Part shown: one piece after another, positions 52,041-60,985 of the stretch
Layout: each line of letters starts with the position of its first letter
How positions within the stretch are numbered: position 1 is the first letter of the stretch
Source: Desulforhopalus sp. IMCC35007
GTDB lineage: Bacteria; Desulfobacterota; Desulfobulbia; Desulfobulbales; Desulfocapsaceae
NCBI RefSeq assembly: GCF_005116575.1
Contig: NZ_SWCN01000001.1
Coordinates: 248,001 to 312,000, forward strand
DNA: 64,000 nucleotides
Reading direction: 5' to 3'
Notes under the pieces: model-generated
What the model was told of the DNA's origin: nothing
What the model saw: only the letters and a program-made list of their open reading frames with translations
Databases searched by the model: none
Program-made: the position numbers and the translations under genes

Positions 52041-54035
52041 CTATTTCCAGCCAAGTTTTTTTCTTGCTTCCTTGAAATCCGAGATAATCATATTTGCCAT
52101 TTTTACCGGGTCAGGGTTTACATTCATGCAAGAGCCCAGAATCGCTCTCGTACCACCATACAAAAAGTCTTTTACTTTTTTTGATCCTTCGACCGGCGCA
52201 TGGACACAATGATACGAGTCAAAGCCGAGCATGCGAAAAGCAAGCGCTGCACCCACGCCTTTTTCGTTCGACCATTCCGGAGTGACTTCGGCAAACGGCA
52301 TGTCTTTGATCGGATGACCAACCAGTCCGGCAATTGTCGCAAATGTACCTACTGCATGGGCATTATCGATACACTCGCCGAAATGCCATGCCGGGGGCAT
52401 ATTGGAACCAAGAAATTCCCTGAGACTGGTCCCGCATTTTTCCTGCCCTTTGACTGAACAGTAGCCAAGTTTTGCCATGGGGAAGGCAGCGCAACCGTTG
52501 GTGAAAATAAGGATATTGTTTTTCAGCAGGATATCCGCGACATCGACAATGGCCTTTTCGTACACAATTCTGGTATTGGTGCATCCGGCCATATTAATGA
52601 TTCCGAGAATCCTTCCTTCCTTTAAGGCATCAGCAATAGGCTGGACCGTGCCTCCGTAGTATTCGGTGAGGTACTCGAGGCCGAATCCCACTTCCGCCTC
52701 AATTTCATGAGAAGGTATATGCCTTTTCACATCCCGGCGATTGGTAAAACTCTCTATTGCCCGGGTAACAATTTTTTCTGCCAGTTCTGGAAGCTTATTC
52801 AGATCGGAGAGATCCCGCTTATACCCAATATGTTCAGCGCCAGGCAGTCTATTTGACTCGTTGGTGGTAACAACGACTGTTTTATAGCAGTCGGCAACAT
52901 CCATAATTCCCGGAAAAACCTCTTGAATATCGGCGAGCCAAAGATCGAGCGCTCCGGTTGCCACAACCAGTTCGGAGCCATTGGCGTTTGAGAGAGGAAT
53001 GACACCCCCGAGACGGTACAATGTTGACAGGCCGGAACAGCAGATTCCATAAAACTGAATTCCTTTAGCCCCTGCATCCTCTGCCATTTTAACAAACTTC
53101 TCTGTCCTCGCTGCTTTTATGACTTCTGTGGCAAGCATGGGGGCATGGCCGTGAATGGCGATGTTGACGTGATCTTTTGTCAGCGCTCCAAGGTTCGCCT
53201 TGGTGGTATTGCGTCCCGGAACACCATAAAGACAGTCGCCGGCGATGGAGCCACCCACAACACTATTCATGGAGAAGGTAAGGCCCAGACGCAGGAACTG
53301 ATCCATGGCTTTACGCCAGTCACCCTGCGTACCCACCGTGGTTGCATGCAAAGCCTCAAAAACCTCATGATAAGAACTGATGGGCATTATCCCAAGTTCC
53401 TCCCAGACTTTTTGCCGCTCAGGTGGGGCAATAGCACTAAGCGTTCGATGCGGACCGGGCACCGTACGGCTCATATCTTCCAGCAGGATATCAGCAATCT
53501 CGCCAGCCAGTGTTTCAACTGTTTTACCTTCAGTTTCAAGTCCAAATGCCGCCGCAACTTCCATCACCTTTTCTTTGCCGATAATAGGAAGGTCAACTTC
53601 ACCGGCTGCAGCTTTTTTCAACGTCAGCATGACCTCACGAGCACGAGCCCCATGGGCGGCGACGCCGCCAGCGGCAGCTCGAACCATATTGCGCGCGACA
53701 ATAAGATCTGCATTGGCACCACATGTTCCTCGAGGGGATTTTTCAGTAATTTTGCATGGTCCAAGCGAGCAAACTTTGCAGCAAATGCCAGCCAGGCCAA
53801 AGGTACAATGCGGCTTCTGTTTGTCAAAACGATCAAAGCAATTTTCAAGACCATTGCTTTCCATATAGGCAAGCATTTCCCTAACTGCAGGATCGGGAGC
53901 ATGCTCCATAACTTCTTTTTTGCTGGCGAAAGACTTACGATACTCTTTGATCGCGGTCAGGTAATCGGTAAAACCGTTATCATGATGGTGGTGATCGTGA
54001 TGGTGGTGATCGTGTGAATGACGTGAATCTTCCAT
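52041..54035 (-). CDS. cooS: Anaerobic Ni-CO dehydrogenase catalytic subunit
   Basis: The 664-residue protein is the CooS/Ni-CODH type. C77 and C85 are spaced as the D-cluster ligands, and C86, C89, C94 and C105 as the B-cluster ligands (CTFGLAGICCKVCSLGPC). GHAPMLATEV, YGICCSG, GCTNTR, TNGCAAF and FGECIDNAHA supply C-cluster residues, all apparently intact. It oxidises CO to CO2 or the reverse. The N-terminus carries an extra His tail (HDHHHHDHHHHD) usable for nickel. No cooF, cooC or acetyl-CoA synthase genes are adjacent, so electron partners are elsewhere. A good AAAGGAG site and a sigma-54 promoter 185 bases upstream are present. Confidence 0.95.
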   Translation of the reverse strand: MEDSRHSHDHHHHDHHHHDNGFTDYLTAIKEYRKSFASKKEVMEHAPDPAVREMLAYMESNGLENCFDRFDKQKPHCTFGLAGICCKVCSLGPCKITEKSPRGTCGANADLIVARNMVRAAAGGVAAHGARAREVMLTLKKAAAGEVDLPIIGKEKVMEVAAAFGLETEGKTVETLAGEIADILLEDMSRTVPGPHRTLSAIAPPERQKVWEELGIMPISSYHEVFEALHATTVGTQGDWRKAMDQFLRLGLTFSMNSVVGGSIAGDCLYGVPGRNTTKANLGALTKDHVNIAIHGHAPMLATEVIKAARTEKFVKMAEDAGAKGIQFYGICCSGLSTLYRLGGVIPLSNANGSELVVATGALDLWLADIQEVFPGIMDVADCYKTVVVTTNESNRLPGAEHIGYKRDLSDLNKLPELAEKIVTRAIESFTNRRDVKRHIPSHEIEAEVGFGLEYLTEYYGGTVQPIADALKEGRILGIINMAGCTNTRIVYEKAIVDVADILLKNNILIFTNGCAAFPMAKLGYCSVKGQEKCGTSLREFLGSNMPPAWHFGECIDNAHAVGTFATIAGLVGHPIKDMPFAEVTPEWSNEKGVGAALAFRMLGFDSYHCVHAPVEGSKKVKDFLYGGTRAILGSCMNVNPDPVKMANMIISDFKEARKKLGWK

Positions 54036-54220
54036 GGACGCTGCTCCTTTTTAGTTTGCATTTGAAAAAATTTTTGAATACGGGGCAGTCCCGCACCAAA
54101 AGTTTCCCCCTAATTCCAAGACATAACCGGCCAGAGTTAGATTTTCCGCTGACATACATTTCCACAGTTGCCGGCGATAGCCCGATGATTAAGTGGTTAC
54201 AAAAACGTCAACCATGGTAA

Positions 54221-54236
54221 CGCAAACATTGTGCCA
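54221..54236 (-). promoter_or_regulatory. Sigma-54 promoter of cooS
   Basis: On the minus strand TTGGCACAATGTTTGCG matches the -24/-12 consensus TGGCAC-N5-TTGC exactly. It lies 185 bases before the cooS start codon, leaving a long leader. Confidence 0.8.
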
Positions 54237-54284
54237 AGTAGTAGACTTTGGGCTATCCAACAGTAATCACACGCTATTTTCAAT

Positions 54285-54357
54285 ACTATTCCGTCAAATA
54301 TTCAACGGCATTTCGTCAACAACGGAATACCGTTGTCAAAACAACGCAATTCCGTGT
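54285..54357. promoter_or_regulatory. Activator-binding array upstream of cooS
   Basis: Four related sites: ACTATTCCGTC (54285-54295), AACGGCATTTCGTC (54304-54317), AACGGAATACCGTTGT (54321-54336) and AACGCAATTCCGTGT (54343-54357). The third is nearly palindromic. They lie about 50-120 bases upstream of the sigma-54 promoter, the usual enhancer position. The same motif occurs at 58131-58186. Confidence 0.7.
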
Positions 54358-54371
54358 CGTTTTCCAAGGTA

Positions 54372-55289
54372 TCAGGCAACAATTGGCAGGGTTAAGAGTG
54401 AAATAAACGTCGAATAGAGAATGGCAAGCCCAATACTTTCAGGGTTGACCCGATATTGCATGGCCAGGACAAAAGGCATGGCACCGCATGGGCCTGCTGC
54501 GGTTAGCATCAATGTGTCGCGCAAGACAGGCTGGAAGCCGTTTAGGTGGGAGACGCAAATCCAGACTACCGCCGGAAAAACAACTATTTTGAGAAAAGTG
54601 ATACAGAGAGCAGCGTGATCCGGCTTCTTTGCACAGGACGATGCCAAAATAATTCCCAGACAGAAGAGAGAGGCAGGCGCTGCCGCCTTACCGACAAAAG
54701 AGGCATAGGTGTGTATTCCTTCATGAAGAGGAATGCCGAGAAGGTTGACCAGAAGACCGAGAGTTATTGCTACCAATACAGGGTTACACAGCAAATGTTT
54801 GACGATATTCAAAACAGATGAATGGCGATAATGGGCAATTTCCAGTCCTGTTATCATGCCGCCAAAAATCACCGAGGTATCAATGACAATTATCACAGTG
54901 ATTAAAGCCACCGCCTTTTCACCATAGATAATTGCCGCAATTGGCAAGATAAAAAAGGCATGGTTGACAAAGCAAGCCGTCATCCCCAGTAAAAGTGATT
55001 CGGCCAGACTCCGCTTGAAAAAACACCGCGATAAGAGCGTTCCGAAAATAAAAACCGTCAGCTCGGAGAGAAAATAGAGAAGAGGAATTTTCCAGTCAAT
55101 AATTGAAAAATCTGCTTCACAAACGAGATTGAAGATAAGGGCCGGCATCGCCGCATAAAAGACAAACCTGTTGATCGCCTCAGCCGCAGATACGTCGAAC
55201 AACGAAAATCTGGCCAGGACAATTCCCACAAACATGATCGAAAAAATAGGAAAAATAGGATTGAGAAATGTCTCAAGAATGATATGCAT
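54372..55289 (-). CDS. AEC-family (auxin efflux carrier type) transporter
   Basis: A 305-residue membrane protein with about ten hydrophobic segments in two groups of five, the usual AEC layout: NRFVFYAAMPALIFNLV, then LLLGMTACFVNHAFFILPIA, VNLLGIPL and AAGPCGAMPFVLAMQY near the end. Known AEC members move small organic acids such as malate or malonate. The substrate here is unknown; being next to DUF169 and cooS, a C1 or acetate-linked anion is possible. It is 124 bases downstream of the DUF169 gene and its ribosome binding site is weak. Confidence 0.85.
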   Translation of the reverse strand: MHIILETFLNPIFPIFSIMFVGIVLARFSLFDVSAAEAINRFVFYAAMPALIFNLVCEADFSIIDWKIPLLYFLSELTVFIFGTLLSRCFFKRSLAESLLLGMTACFVNHAFFILPIAAIIYGEKAVALITVIIVIDTSVIFGGMITGLEIAHYRHSSVLNIVKHLLCNPVLVAITLGLLVNLLGIPLHEGIHTYASFVGKAAAPASLFCLGIILASSCAKKPDHAALCITFLKIVVFPAVVWICVSHLNGFQPVLRDTLMLTAAGPCGAMPFVLAMQYRVNPESIGLAILYSTFISLLTLPIVA

Positions 55290-55413
55290 AAAATTTCAGT
55301 GTTGTATCGATGAGTTTCTTTGCTGAGGCTTGCCAATGCCAAGGAAGGGTAAAATTCAGGTACGATCACCTTGCAGTGACCCGGCCGTCGGACCACTGCA
55401 AGGGTTTTGTTCA

Positions 55414-56196
55414 TCAATCTTTTTTCGCTTTGCGAAAAAGTATCAAAGGACAGTTCTTGCAAATATCAGCGCCGGGAAAGCCGTCACCGGGACGGGTTAT
55501 GGATGCGCTGCCCAGTTCTTCTTTGCGCTGGAGCAGTCTCTCGACGACATGCTCCAGGTGATCTCCAGGAAGAATGAAATTAATCTCACCTCTTTCGGTT
55601 TTACCAGCATTGTAGGAACCGGAACAGGCCGGTAACATGTTCGCCAGATTTTCATTGTGAACGTAGACATTGCCGCCGCAGGCAGAAGAGTTGATAGTAA
55701 TGTTCGATTTCATCGGATGTACACCAGACACGGCCATCCAATCTACAGCGAGATGATACGCCTGCATGTTATCGCAATAGAAATGTACTGTATCGGCAAG
55801 AAATTTGGCATCACCCAGCGGTGCGACAGCAACCCCGATAAGCCCTTGCCCCAGGCGCGGTTTCGAAAGAATAGCTTTTTCCGCCCATTCATCGCCTGTC
55901 ACATATTTACGATGGCTTTTAATTTCGTTTTCGTCGATATCTTTCCAGCCGAAGCAATATGCCGCATTGCTGCAGCCGAGACTCGCTTGTTCAGCATAGA
56001 CGATCTGGCCTTTCATACGGGCGGCAATCTCCCATTGGCAAAACGTCATCGGTTTTACCGGTTCATAATATTCATGGTGTTTCTTGAAGTGTTCAACCTC
56101 TGCCGGGTTAAAAAAGAATTTTACTGCTATGGGGAAATGGTAGAGCCTGATTTCCTCCATTAAGGTGTGTTGCATTTCTTTGTAACTGAGAGCCAT
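55414..56196 (-). CDS. DUF169-family protein
   Basis: A 260-residue DUF169 protein with an AAAGGAAAG site. It has YHFPIAVKFFFNPAEV near the N-terminus, CQWEIAARM, GCSNAAYCFGW, the central NSSACGGNVYVHNENLANML and a final CKNCPLILFRK. The eight or so Cys, many in pairs, suggest metal or Fe-S binding. The family is common in anaerobic bacteria and archaea but its role is unknown. It lies between the sigma-54 activator and the AEC transporter, all on the minus strand, so it may belong to the same regulon as cooS. Confidence 0.85.
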   Translation of the reverse strand: MALSYKEMQHTLMEEIRLYHFPIAVKFFFNPAEVEHFKKHHEYYEPVKPMTFCQWEIAARMKGQIVYAEQASLGCSNAAYCFGWKDIDENEIKSHRKYVTGDEWAEKAILSKPRLGQGLIGVAVAPLGDAKFLADTVHFYCDNMQAYHLAVDWMAVSGVHPMKSNITINSSACGGNVYVHNENLANMLPACSGSYNAGKTERGEINFILPGDHLEHVVERLLQRKEELGSASITRPGDGFPGADICKNCPLILFRKAKKD

Positions 56197-56223
56197 CGTT
56201 CTTTCCTTTTGTTAAGTTTTGGA

Positions 56224-56249
56224 ATCCAGCCGAAAAGGTTCGGCTGGAT
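56224..56249. terminator. 11-bp-stem hairpin between activator and DUF169 genes
   Basis: ATCCAGCCGAA and TTCGGCTGGAT pair perfectly around AAGG. There is no strong T-run on either side, so it may be a weak terminator or an RNA stability element in the DUF169 leader. Confidence 0.55.
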
Positions 56250-56401
56250 AGATTTACTACGTTATTCGCATGGCTCATTGTGCAAAAAACGTTCCTCTTG
56301 TTTTCTTCCTGTTTGACTTGTTTGTATGGATTGGGCTCTTTAATCTAGAACGGAAAACAAGATACTAAGCTGTAAGGTGTTACATATTATGACTTTTTTA
56401 G

Positions 56402-58048
56402 TCAGTCGACGGGACGCCGCAGGTTCATTTTTTTCATTCTGGTTGCAAGCGTTGTGGGCCTGATACCGAGAAGCGCTGCTGCCCCATCACTGCCATAAAC
56501 CTTCCAGTTACATTGTTTGAGCGCGGCACTGATATTTTGCCGTTGCAGGTCAAGCATCTCTTTCTCGGACAGAACTGCTACTGTTCTCTCAACATCTTCA
56601 GGTATGGCCGTCTGATATAGTTCTTCGATACCAAGGTTTACCTTTGTCTCTGATGTTTCCGGGAGCCGTAACCTTAGAGGGCCGGAATGGGCGTAAATGG
56701 CGGCCTGCTCGACAATATTTCGCAATTCTCGAACATTTCCGGGCCAGTCATAGCTTTGCAGTTGTGATAGTTGTTGTCCGGTAAATCGCTGTTCTGAACG
56801 ATTCATATCTTTTAAGGCCATTTTCAGAAAGTGGTTGGCCAGGGGAATGATATCTTCCTTGCGCTCTCTCAGCGGTGGAACTCTGATGGGAAAAACGTTT
56901 AAGCGAAAATAGAGGTCTTCGCGAAATCGTTTTGCCTTCACTTCTTCCTGCAAATCTTTGTTGGTTGCCGCGATGATCCGGGCATCGGTCTTCTTCGTAT
57001 GATTTTCTCCAACCCGCTCGTACTCCCTCTCCTGTAGCACACGAAGCAGTTTGCTTTGATGTTCCAGAGGAATTTCGCCAAGTTCATCAAGAAAAAGAGT
57101 TCCACCGTCCGCCGCACCAAATCTGCCGATCCGGTCGCTGAGCGCCCCGGTAAATGATCCTTTGACATGACCAAAGAATTCACTTTCGAAGAGGTCTTTT
57201 GGGATTGAGGCACAATTGACCTTGATCAGAGGTTTATCCCTGCGCAAACTGCGATGATGAATTTCCCGAGCCACAAGTTCCTTGCCTGTTCCCGATTCTC
57301 CCAGGATCAACACACTCGCATTAGTGGGCGCAACCACGTCAATTTGGTTAAGAACCTGATGTAATAAACTACTTTGACCGACAAAACCGCCCATGGAGGC
57401 AACATCGAAAAGTTCTTCCCTGAGATAGGTATTCTCCAATTCCAGTTTATTTTTAAGCTGCTCAATCTCCTCAAAAGCCAGGGCATTTGCCAAGGCCGCT
57501 GCGGCATGATCAGCAATTACCCTGAGCACATTGAGGGAATCATGGGTCAGGCAGAGCTTTGTGAAGACCGCCAGAACCCCGAGGATCTTTCCCTGAAAAA
57601 CCAATGGCTGGCCAACAAACCCTTGGATCTGTTCGCGATTTGCCCAGTCAACATCGGCAATCCATTTTGATTCTTTGCTAATCCGCTCTACAATAACCGG
57701 TTTACCGGTAGCGGCAATATGCCCGACTTTTCTGGCTCCCAAAGGAAATCTGCTATGCTGGCCGTGAAGATTGTTCCACTGGATATTTGTATCGCTGTTT
57801 GAACGTCCGGCACTGGCCACCAGATGCAGGCAATTCTTGCGATCCCGGCACTCCGATTTAACATGACACGCATCACAGATATCGCCTGGACGTAAAACCC
57901 AGATCCTGGCAAGAGCAACGTTGGAGAACTTCGCAAGCCGGGCTACGACAACGTCAAACAGATTACTTGTCGTTCGCTGCTTGGCCATATCCAAGAGAAG
58001 CTGGTGCACTGCCTCATTGCTGAAAATAAAAGTAGTTTTATCGATCAT
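56402..58048 (-). CDS. Sigma-54-dependent activator with Cys-containing GAF domain
   Basis: A 548-residue protein. Residues 20-190 form a GAF sensor domain with a four-Cys motif (C58, C61, C67, C73; [19 protein letters not shown]) that could hold zinc, Fe-S or respond to redox. The AAA+ domain has Walker A GESGTGKE at 250-257, GSFTGA at 297-302 (a variant of the sigma-54 contact GAFTGA) and LFLDELGEI. The C-terminal Fis-type HTH ends with [20 protein letters not shown]. It is divergent from the sulfatase-modifying-like gene and probably binds the AACGGTATTCCGTTGT-like arrays before that gene and before cooS. Possible signals are CO, NO or redox state. Confidence 0.92.
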   Translation of the reverse strand: MIDKTTFIFSNEAVHQLLLDMAKQRTTSNLFDVVVARLAKFSNVALARIWVLRPGDICDACHVKSECRDRKNCLHLVASAGRSNSDTNIQWNNLHGQHSRFPLGARKVGHIAATGKPVIVERISKESKWIADVDWANREQIQGFVGQPLVFQGKILGVLAVFTKLCLTHDSLNVLRVIADHAAAALANALAFEEIEQLKNKLELENTYLREELFDVASMGGFVGQSSLLHQVLNQIDVVAPTNASVLILGESGTGKELVAREIHHRSLRRDKPLIKVNCASIPKDLFESEFFGHVKGSFTGALSDRIGRFGAADGGTLFLDELGEIPLEHQSKLLRVLQEREYERVGENHTKKTDARIIAATNKDLQEEVKAKRFREDLYFRLNVFPIRVPPLRERKEDIIPLANHFLKMALKDMNRSEQRFTGQQLSQLQSYDWPGNVRELRNIVEQAAIYAHSGPLRLRLPETSETKVNLGIEELYQTAIPEDVERTVAVLSEKEMLDLQRQNISAALKQCNWKVYGSDGAAALLGIRPTTLATRMKKMNLRRPVD

Positions 58049-58130
58049 ATCAAGTATTTGCAGGTGTTGGACAAATAGAGTTCATTAAGTAGAGAGGCCA
58101 TCGATTTCATATTATCTTCACTGCAAGATA

Positions 58131-58186
58131 AACGGTATTCCGTTGTAACACAACTCAGCATTCCGTTGAAAACGATATTACGTTGC
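58131..58186. promoter_or_regulatory. Activator-binding array in the divergent region
   Basis: AACGGTATTCCGTTGT (58131-58146), a half-conserved site CATTCCGTTG (58159-58168) and AACGATATTACGTTGC (58171-58186). The first has the same core as 54321-54336, read in the other direction. They sit about 100-155 bases upstream of the sigma-54 promoter at 58287. Confidence 0.7.
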
Positions 58187-58286
58187 TTCTTTTCATTCCT
58201 CATTGCCCAAATGACGTTGTAGTTTTCCACCACACTTTTCCCTGCGCTTTCAACGTATAGGGTGGATTCAGACATACACAACAGTG

Positions 58287-58302
58287 AGGCATGTTCCTTG
58301 CT
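58287..58302 (+). promoter_or_regulatory. Sigma-54 promoter of the FGE-like gene
   Basis: AGGCATGTTCCTTGCT keeps the GG and GC elements at the right 12-base distance. It lies 83 bases before the start codon of the downstream gene. Confidence 0.65.
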
Positions 58303-58339
58303 AATAAAGGAGCAAGAGGATTTTTTCAACAAAACCAAC

Positions 58340-58371
58340 ACCGCTTGAGCGGTTTCATTTTAATTTTTTTT
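58340..58371 (+). terminator. Terminator-like hairpin inside the leader of the FGE-like gene
   Basis: ACCGCT pairs with AGCGGT around TG and is followed by a T-rich run (TTCATTTTAATTTTTTTT). It lies between the sigma-54 promoter and the ribosome binding site, so it could attenuate transcription. Confidence 0.55.
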
Positions 58372-58384
58372 GGAGGTTCACATC

Positions 58385-59086
58385 ATGAGCAAAAACATTA
58401 GTCAGGTTATTACCGATGAAGTCACCGGAATACAATTCATACCGATAGTAGGTGGTGATTTCATTATGGGAAGTCCCAAAACAGAAAAAGGCCGACAGCC
58501 AGAGGAAGGCCCCCAACACAACGTTCATATTGCTGCTTTCCACATGGCCTGTTTTGAAGTGACGCAGGAACAGTACATGAAAATAATGGGGGAAAATCCG
58601 AGTGATATTATTGGCGAAAACTGCCCTGTAGATGGCGTAAGCTGGGACGATGCTCAGGAATTCATAAAGAAACTGAACGTAATTAACAATACGCAGTACA
58701 GGTTGCCAAGTGAGGCTGAATGGGAATATGCCTGCCGTGCCAACACCAGTACCCGCTTTTTTTTCGGGGATGACATCAATGTAGAACAAGTGAACTATGG
58801 CGGGAAAGTTTCATGCCGAAATTCTCCCGTAGGCATCCATCCTCCGAACGGATTTGGTCTTTACGATATGCATGGCAATGTCTTTGAGTGGTGCAAAGAC
58901 ACCTGGCACGGCACTTATGAAGGATCGCCAGTGGACGGTATCGCGTGGATAGATGAAAGCACCGTCGAAAAGGTCTATCGAGGCGGAGCATGGAATGCAA
59001 GTGCGCATTTCTGCAGATCAGCATTTCGTTACCATAGGCCAAAAACTTCTTCGTACTACAATATTGGTTTCCGCCTTGCATTTTGA
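58385..59086 (+). CDS. FGE-sulfatase/SUMF1-like domain protein
   Basis: ATG 58385 has GGAGG 8 bases away; an in-phase TTG at 58370 would overlap that site. The 233-residue protein shows the formylglycine-generating-enzyme-like fold: IPIVGGDFIMGSP, EVTQEQYMKIMG, CPVDGVSWDDAQEFIKKLN, RLPSEAEWEYACRA, FGLYDMHGNVFEWCKDTW, then RGGAW and IGFRLAF. The two active-site Cys of true FGE are not in place, so it is probably one of the many family members with other or unknown roles. It has its own sigma-54 promoter and likely belongs to the regulon of the divergent activator. Confidence 0.88.
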   Translation: MSKNISQVITDEVTGIQFIPIVGGDFIMGSPKTEKGRQPEEGPQHNVHIAAFHMACFEVTQEQYMKIMGENPSDIIGENCPVDGVSWDDAQEFIKKLNVINNTQYRLPSEAEWEYACRANTSTRFFFGDDINVEQVNYGGKVSCRNSPVGIHPPNGFGLYDMHGNVFEWCKDTWHGTYEGSPVDGIAWIDESTVEKVYRGGAWNASAHFCRSAFRYHRPKTSSYYNIGFRLAF

Positions 59087-59394
59087 TGCAGACGACGAAT
59101 CAGCTAGAAGTTCTGAGGTCGTTTGGATTTCCATCTGGTTTTATCGTTTTCTTAGGCGACCTTTTTAGCAGTTTTTCCACTTAGTCGCTTGTTCAATTTT
59201 GGGTACCATTTTACTCTCTAATGGTCATTGATTTGTGACTCGTTAACTTCGATGACGTTGCCAAGTTCATTTATATAGCGTTTTTTTCTTGGTAGCCTTT
59301 ACCTCTGGTTGGTAGTTTCTTTAACGAGTACTAATGAACCATGTTGAGGTTACCACTTCATTTTAGATGTGCGAAAAACACTATACGTTATCTC
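59087..59394. other. Intergenic, no gene seen
   Basis: About 300 AT-rich bases after the FGE-like gene. No terminator, RNA gene or repeat was recognised. The right end contains the in-phase ATG 59341, an alternative start of the next gene. Confidence 0.4.
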
Positions 59395-60150
59395 ATGAAG
59401 ATTAAACCCGAAAATAAAGATGATCACGATGTGATCTCTGAAATAACTCTCGCTGCGTTTAAGGATTATCCATTCGGCCAACAGATTGAACATCTGATCA
59501 TCGACGAGCTAAGAGAGGCCAATGCCCTAACGGTTTCTTTGGTAGCTTTAATCAACGATCAGGTGATAGGGCATATTGCCATCTCACCTGTGAGTATATC
59601 CGATGGTACCCGTGATTGGTATGGCTTAGGTCCGGTTTCAGTATTGCCTGAATTTCAGGGACAGGGTATTGGCAGTAAGCTTATCAAAACAGCCTTATCC
59701 CATATAAAAAATAGAATTGGAGGTTGTGGCTGTGTCCTCGTGGGGCCACCTAATTTTTTCTTCATGTTCAGCTTTGCTAATTATCCACAGCTGCTCCACG
59801 AGGATATTTCTCAAGAGCTGTTCCTTTCGCTGCCATTCACGAAAAATGTGCCAAGCGGGATTGTTAAATTTCACCCTGCTTTTATGCAGTTGCCAGAAGT
59901 TGAAAAGGATATCGTTGCCGATTTTATCATCAACTACGTCATTGCTGGAGTGAGGGCAAACCTCAAAAAGCCAACGATTCAAAGGTTGATCGAAAAAGGA
60001 ATTTTGATGGAAACATCGGGCAACAAAGTGATGCTGAGGCCTGCAATTCTTGCTAAATATGATCCGTATTTGGCTAAAGTTACTCAATTTAGATTATCTG
60101 AACTAAGCCGTGTCCACAAAAACCCATTCATGATGGCGATTAAACGCTAA
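59395..60150 (+). CDS. GNAT-family acetyltransferase with long C-terminal extension
   Basis: ATG 59395 (MKIKPENKDDHDVISEITLA) gives a typical GNAT start; ATG 59341 would add 18 unlikely residues. The 251-residue protein has GLGPVSVLPEFQGQGIGSKL, the acetyl-CoA loop (Q-x-x-G-x-G/A pattern), at about residues 80-99 and ends the GNAT part with SGIVKFHPAF near 162. Normal relatives (YhbS type) end here. About 90 further residues (DFIINYVIAGVRANLKKPTI and so on) have no match I recognise, so this may be a fusion. The substrate is unknown. No ribosome binding site is clear. Confidence 0.75.
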   Translation: MKIKPENKDDHDVISEITLAAFKDYPFGQQIEHLIIDELREANALTVSLVALINDQVIGHIAISPVSISDGTRDWYGLGPVSVLPEFQGQGIGSKLIKTALSHIKNRIGGCGCVLVGPPNFFFMFSFANYPQLLHEDISQELFLSLPFTKNVPSGIVKFHPAFMQLPEVEKDIVADFIINYVIAGVRANLKKPTIQRLIEKGILMETSGNKVMLRPAILAKYDPYLAKVTQFRLSELSRVHKNPFMMAIKR

Positions 60151-60985
60151 GGGGAGATGCGCCATGATGCCAATTGGATTAACTGAATTCTATTCTGAAA
60201 CCGGTGAATAGTGGGGTCACATTGTTAAAGACGATCTCAAAACAACAATGAACATAGGAATCAGCGGCCTGGCACTGATGTGGTAAACAAACAGGAAGAA
60301 TCTGGTCAATATAGCATTTATCATACCGCCGAAGGCTAAAGCTTATGATCCTGAGTTCATAGAATTATTTCAGGGAATGTTCAAGGGATAACATGTTACC
60401 TTTGATAGGGGATATGCCAAGCTTAGCTGCAAAACGAAGCATTAACGATATAGACGACTAATTGGAAAAAAGAACAACTGCATCAGTTACGGTCGTCCTG
60501 ATCATCCCTGTGGTGCTGCTAAATCCGACAGTCTCCTAGCTGTGCCAGTTGATACTGCCATATCAAATGTTTTGCAATCCTTACTCCCCAACTTATTATA
60601 TTTACTGGTCATATGAAATCTTGCTGCCTCCAAAACCTAACATAAAAACGCAATTTTAGAATAAAGATTATCCATGAAGAGGTTGCAGCAACAAGTTGTA
60701 AACTCACCTGAGCCTTAAATTTACCTGTTCTTTGGGTATCTATACTTTGCAGTTGCTCTATTTGTGATCAATTCTCAGTGCTCAACCGGAACTACCCTTT
60801 CAGGAATAAGGTCAAGTACAGGTCAATCTATCGTTGCTAAGCTTGCCAATATAAATGTTTACAGGGAAGTAGCCATCTTGTCCCCCATGACAACGAGTCC
60901 TTCTCTTCATTATTCGATACCGAGAGTGACCATTCCATAGAAGGTTTCCTTGGCTGCTATGCGTTTCCCGCTCGTCATCTATGTT
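60151..60985. other. Gene-free region with decayed sequence
   Basis: More than 800 bases without a supported gene. A frame with IAFIIPPKAKAYDPEFIELF (around 60306-60370) ends in a stop and looks like a gene relic. At 60726-60812 lies the second copy of the diverged 86-bp repeat. Confidence 0.45.
60726..60812 (+). repeat. Diverged 86-bp repeat, copy 2
   Basis: Partner of 50628-50713, about 10.1 kb away in the same orientation. The minus strand reads LIPERVVPVEH and a stop, parallel to LIPDWVDSVKH in copy 1. Confidence 0.5.

Noticed and set aside
53145-54017. 290-codon plus-strand frame opposite cooS
   Set aside because: cooS is intact on the other strand, and the His-rich tail region explains the long opposite frame.
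54000-54030. HDHHHHDHHHH tail that looks like a purification tag
   Set aside because: It has mixed Asp and Gly, natural codons and a natural promoter; a native nickel-binding tail is more likely than vector sequence.
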